NCBI GenBank assembly: GCA_018398765.1
Contig: JAHBMJ010001847.1
Span: 1 to 20,000, forward strand
DNA: 20,000 nucleotides
From: Chromera velia
Lineage: Eukaryota; Sar; Chromeraceae
Direction: 5' to 3'
Both the position numbers and the translations under genes were made by a program. Positions 19,009-20,000 of this stretch are shown piece by piece. Within the stretch, counting starts at the first letter, position 1; each line of letters opens with the position of its first letter. Under the pieces are notes generated by a model. The model had not been told where the DNA came from, ran no database searches, and was given only the letters and a program-made list of their open reading frames with translations.

Positions 19009-20000
19009 ATGATGCACTCAACAGGTTAGTCAACTCCACTTTGCCCTTGTGCCTCACTCACCTTGCTTTCGTCAGAAGAGCCCTCTGCCCGTTATGTAAA
19101 TAGGATGACCCCATTCTTCTTTTCCTCTCCCTGCCTTCTTTACTGCTGCAGTCTACTACAAAATGCAAAAAGCACCTCAAGTGCAAGAGCCATCATCCTC
19201 TTTCTCTTCCTCTTCGTCCTCTTCTTCTGTGGAGAGGACAAACAAGTGGAGTTTGAGTAAGAGGAGGCCACAAGCAACAAGGACCAGGTCAGTCAAAGAT
19301 GTTCGGCGATATGCAATCACTTCATGAGGCGTGACGGAATGATAAACGGCAGGTGACATATTGATTTTCTGCACCTCAGGCTCCATTTGAGCATCAATCA
19401 ATATATGTATCAATCAGATGCACAACAAATTCGCGGATTGATTCTTTTTACCAATTCGGTTGCCTAGAGTGGTGCTAAAATTATATGCATGTGCACGCAT
19501 GTTTGTTTGTATTCAACCTGAGGTTCCTGCATATGAGAGTCTTGATAATGTCGTCTCTTCTACCCGTCTGTTCGTTTCCTCCCGCATTGATAAATTAATT
19601 GAAGCCACTAAGACTCAAAGACTCCCTAGGCCCCCTCAATTGCTCTTCTTGGTAGTGACACTTCTGATGGGCGTCTGATGCCATGTGTTACTTTGGATTA
19701 CGCGTTCAAACCCTGTTGACTGACGATGCATTTGCCCTTGCAGGTCTCTACACAGAAGACAGCAGCGGGAACAGAGAGGAATCCAATTTGGTATGTACGT
19801 TTTGGTTTTTTCCTCTCTTTCTTTCTCTGACTGTCTCTGTTTCTATCTGTCTGTCTCTCTCTCGCCCTCCCTCCGAGCATCTCTGAGACTCTCTCTCTCT
19901 CTCTGTGGTTCTCTATGTGTCTATCTGTCTGACTGACTGACTGACTGACTGTCTTGTCTGTCTGTCTGTCTGTCTATCTGTCTGTCTGTAGAAAGCGAGA
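19009..20000 (+). CDS. Unidentified Ser-rich protein, probable 5' exons, 3'-partial
   Basis: I do not recognise this gene. Candidate exons 19009-19024 (Met-Met-His-Ser-Thr), 19152-19287, 19744-19790 and 19992 onward have GT/AG borders and phases that agree (1, 2, 1). The second exon encodes YYKMQKAPQVQEP, then a run of about 12 Ser with one Phe, then a basic stretch with NKWSLSKRRPQ. The third continues Arg/Gln-rich (SLHRRQQREQRGIQF). The last intron is a CTGT/CTGA repeat ending TGTAG just before the window edge. A low-complexity Ser plus basic composition would suit a nuclear protein, but that is inference. The 16-base first exon rests only on phase and on a GTTAGT donor; the true start may lie upstream. 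The Ser run could also be translated microsatellite. Confidence 0.4.
19804..19990 (+). repeat. Compound pyrimidine-rich microsatellite (TCTC, CTGT, CTGA) in the right-edge intron
   Basis: TCTC, CTGT and CTGA arrays fill the last modelled intron (19791-19991), which ends in a TGTAG acceptor. Similar in kind to the introns of the two identified genes. Confidence 0.8.

Noticed and set aside
19620-19720. tRNA-like B-box word (GTTCAAACCC) near 19705
   Set aside because: No matching acceptor, D or anticodon stems around it.

Overview
The window is nuclear DNA from a eukaryote with intron-rich genes. Coding sequence is cut into exons of about 12 to 500 bases, separated by introns full of simple repeats (CTGT, CTTT, CT, GT). 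All recognisable genes are on the + strand. The lineage cannot be fixed from sequence alone. The intron density, the microsatellite load and the Ser/Gly-rich protein insertions suggest a protist with an expanded genome, such as an alga of the chromerid/alveolate or stramenopile type. I hold that lightly.

Layout. (1) 273-5669: the 3' part of a major-facilitator phosphate:H+ symporter (PHO84/PHT1, PHS family). Eleven exons join in phase into 435 codons plus stop; the first exon(s) lie before the window. (2) 5670-8358: no gene recognised. It holds CTGT and AG repeats, then an A+T-rich block with small palindromes, then the presumed 5' region of the next gene. (3) 8359-15859: a complete WD40 histone-binding protein of the RBBP4/RBAP48/MSI1 family. 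Sixteen exons join in phase into about 725 aa; it carries a Lys/Glu-rich insertion of about 130 residues inside the propeller and a C-terminal Ser/Gly/Pro-rich tail of about 100 residues. (4) 15860-19008: an A+T-rich, gene-poor stretch with G+C-rich islands, a decayed coding relic (about 16888-17175) and one unassigned ORF. (5) 19009-20000: the probable first exons of an unidentified gene with a poly-Ser tract, running off the right edge.

The genes do not form a functional unit: one is a plasma-membrane nutrient transporter and the other a chromatin-assembly/histone-modification subunit. The most interesting signals are in gene architecture. Donor sites often read GTC at the first three intron bases. 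TG-rich or TGCATG-rich tracts replace the usual polypyrimidine tract before many acceptors. A probable 12-nt micro-exon is present. A 58-bp tandem duplication sits exactly at an exon-intron boundary. A dispersed repeat with the core CATATAGTCTGTCTG recurs in introns and intergenic DNA. I saw no CRISPR array, rRNA, tRNA or intact transposon. All exon borders are inferred from phase, GT/AG and family conservation, without transcript data.
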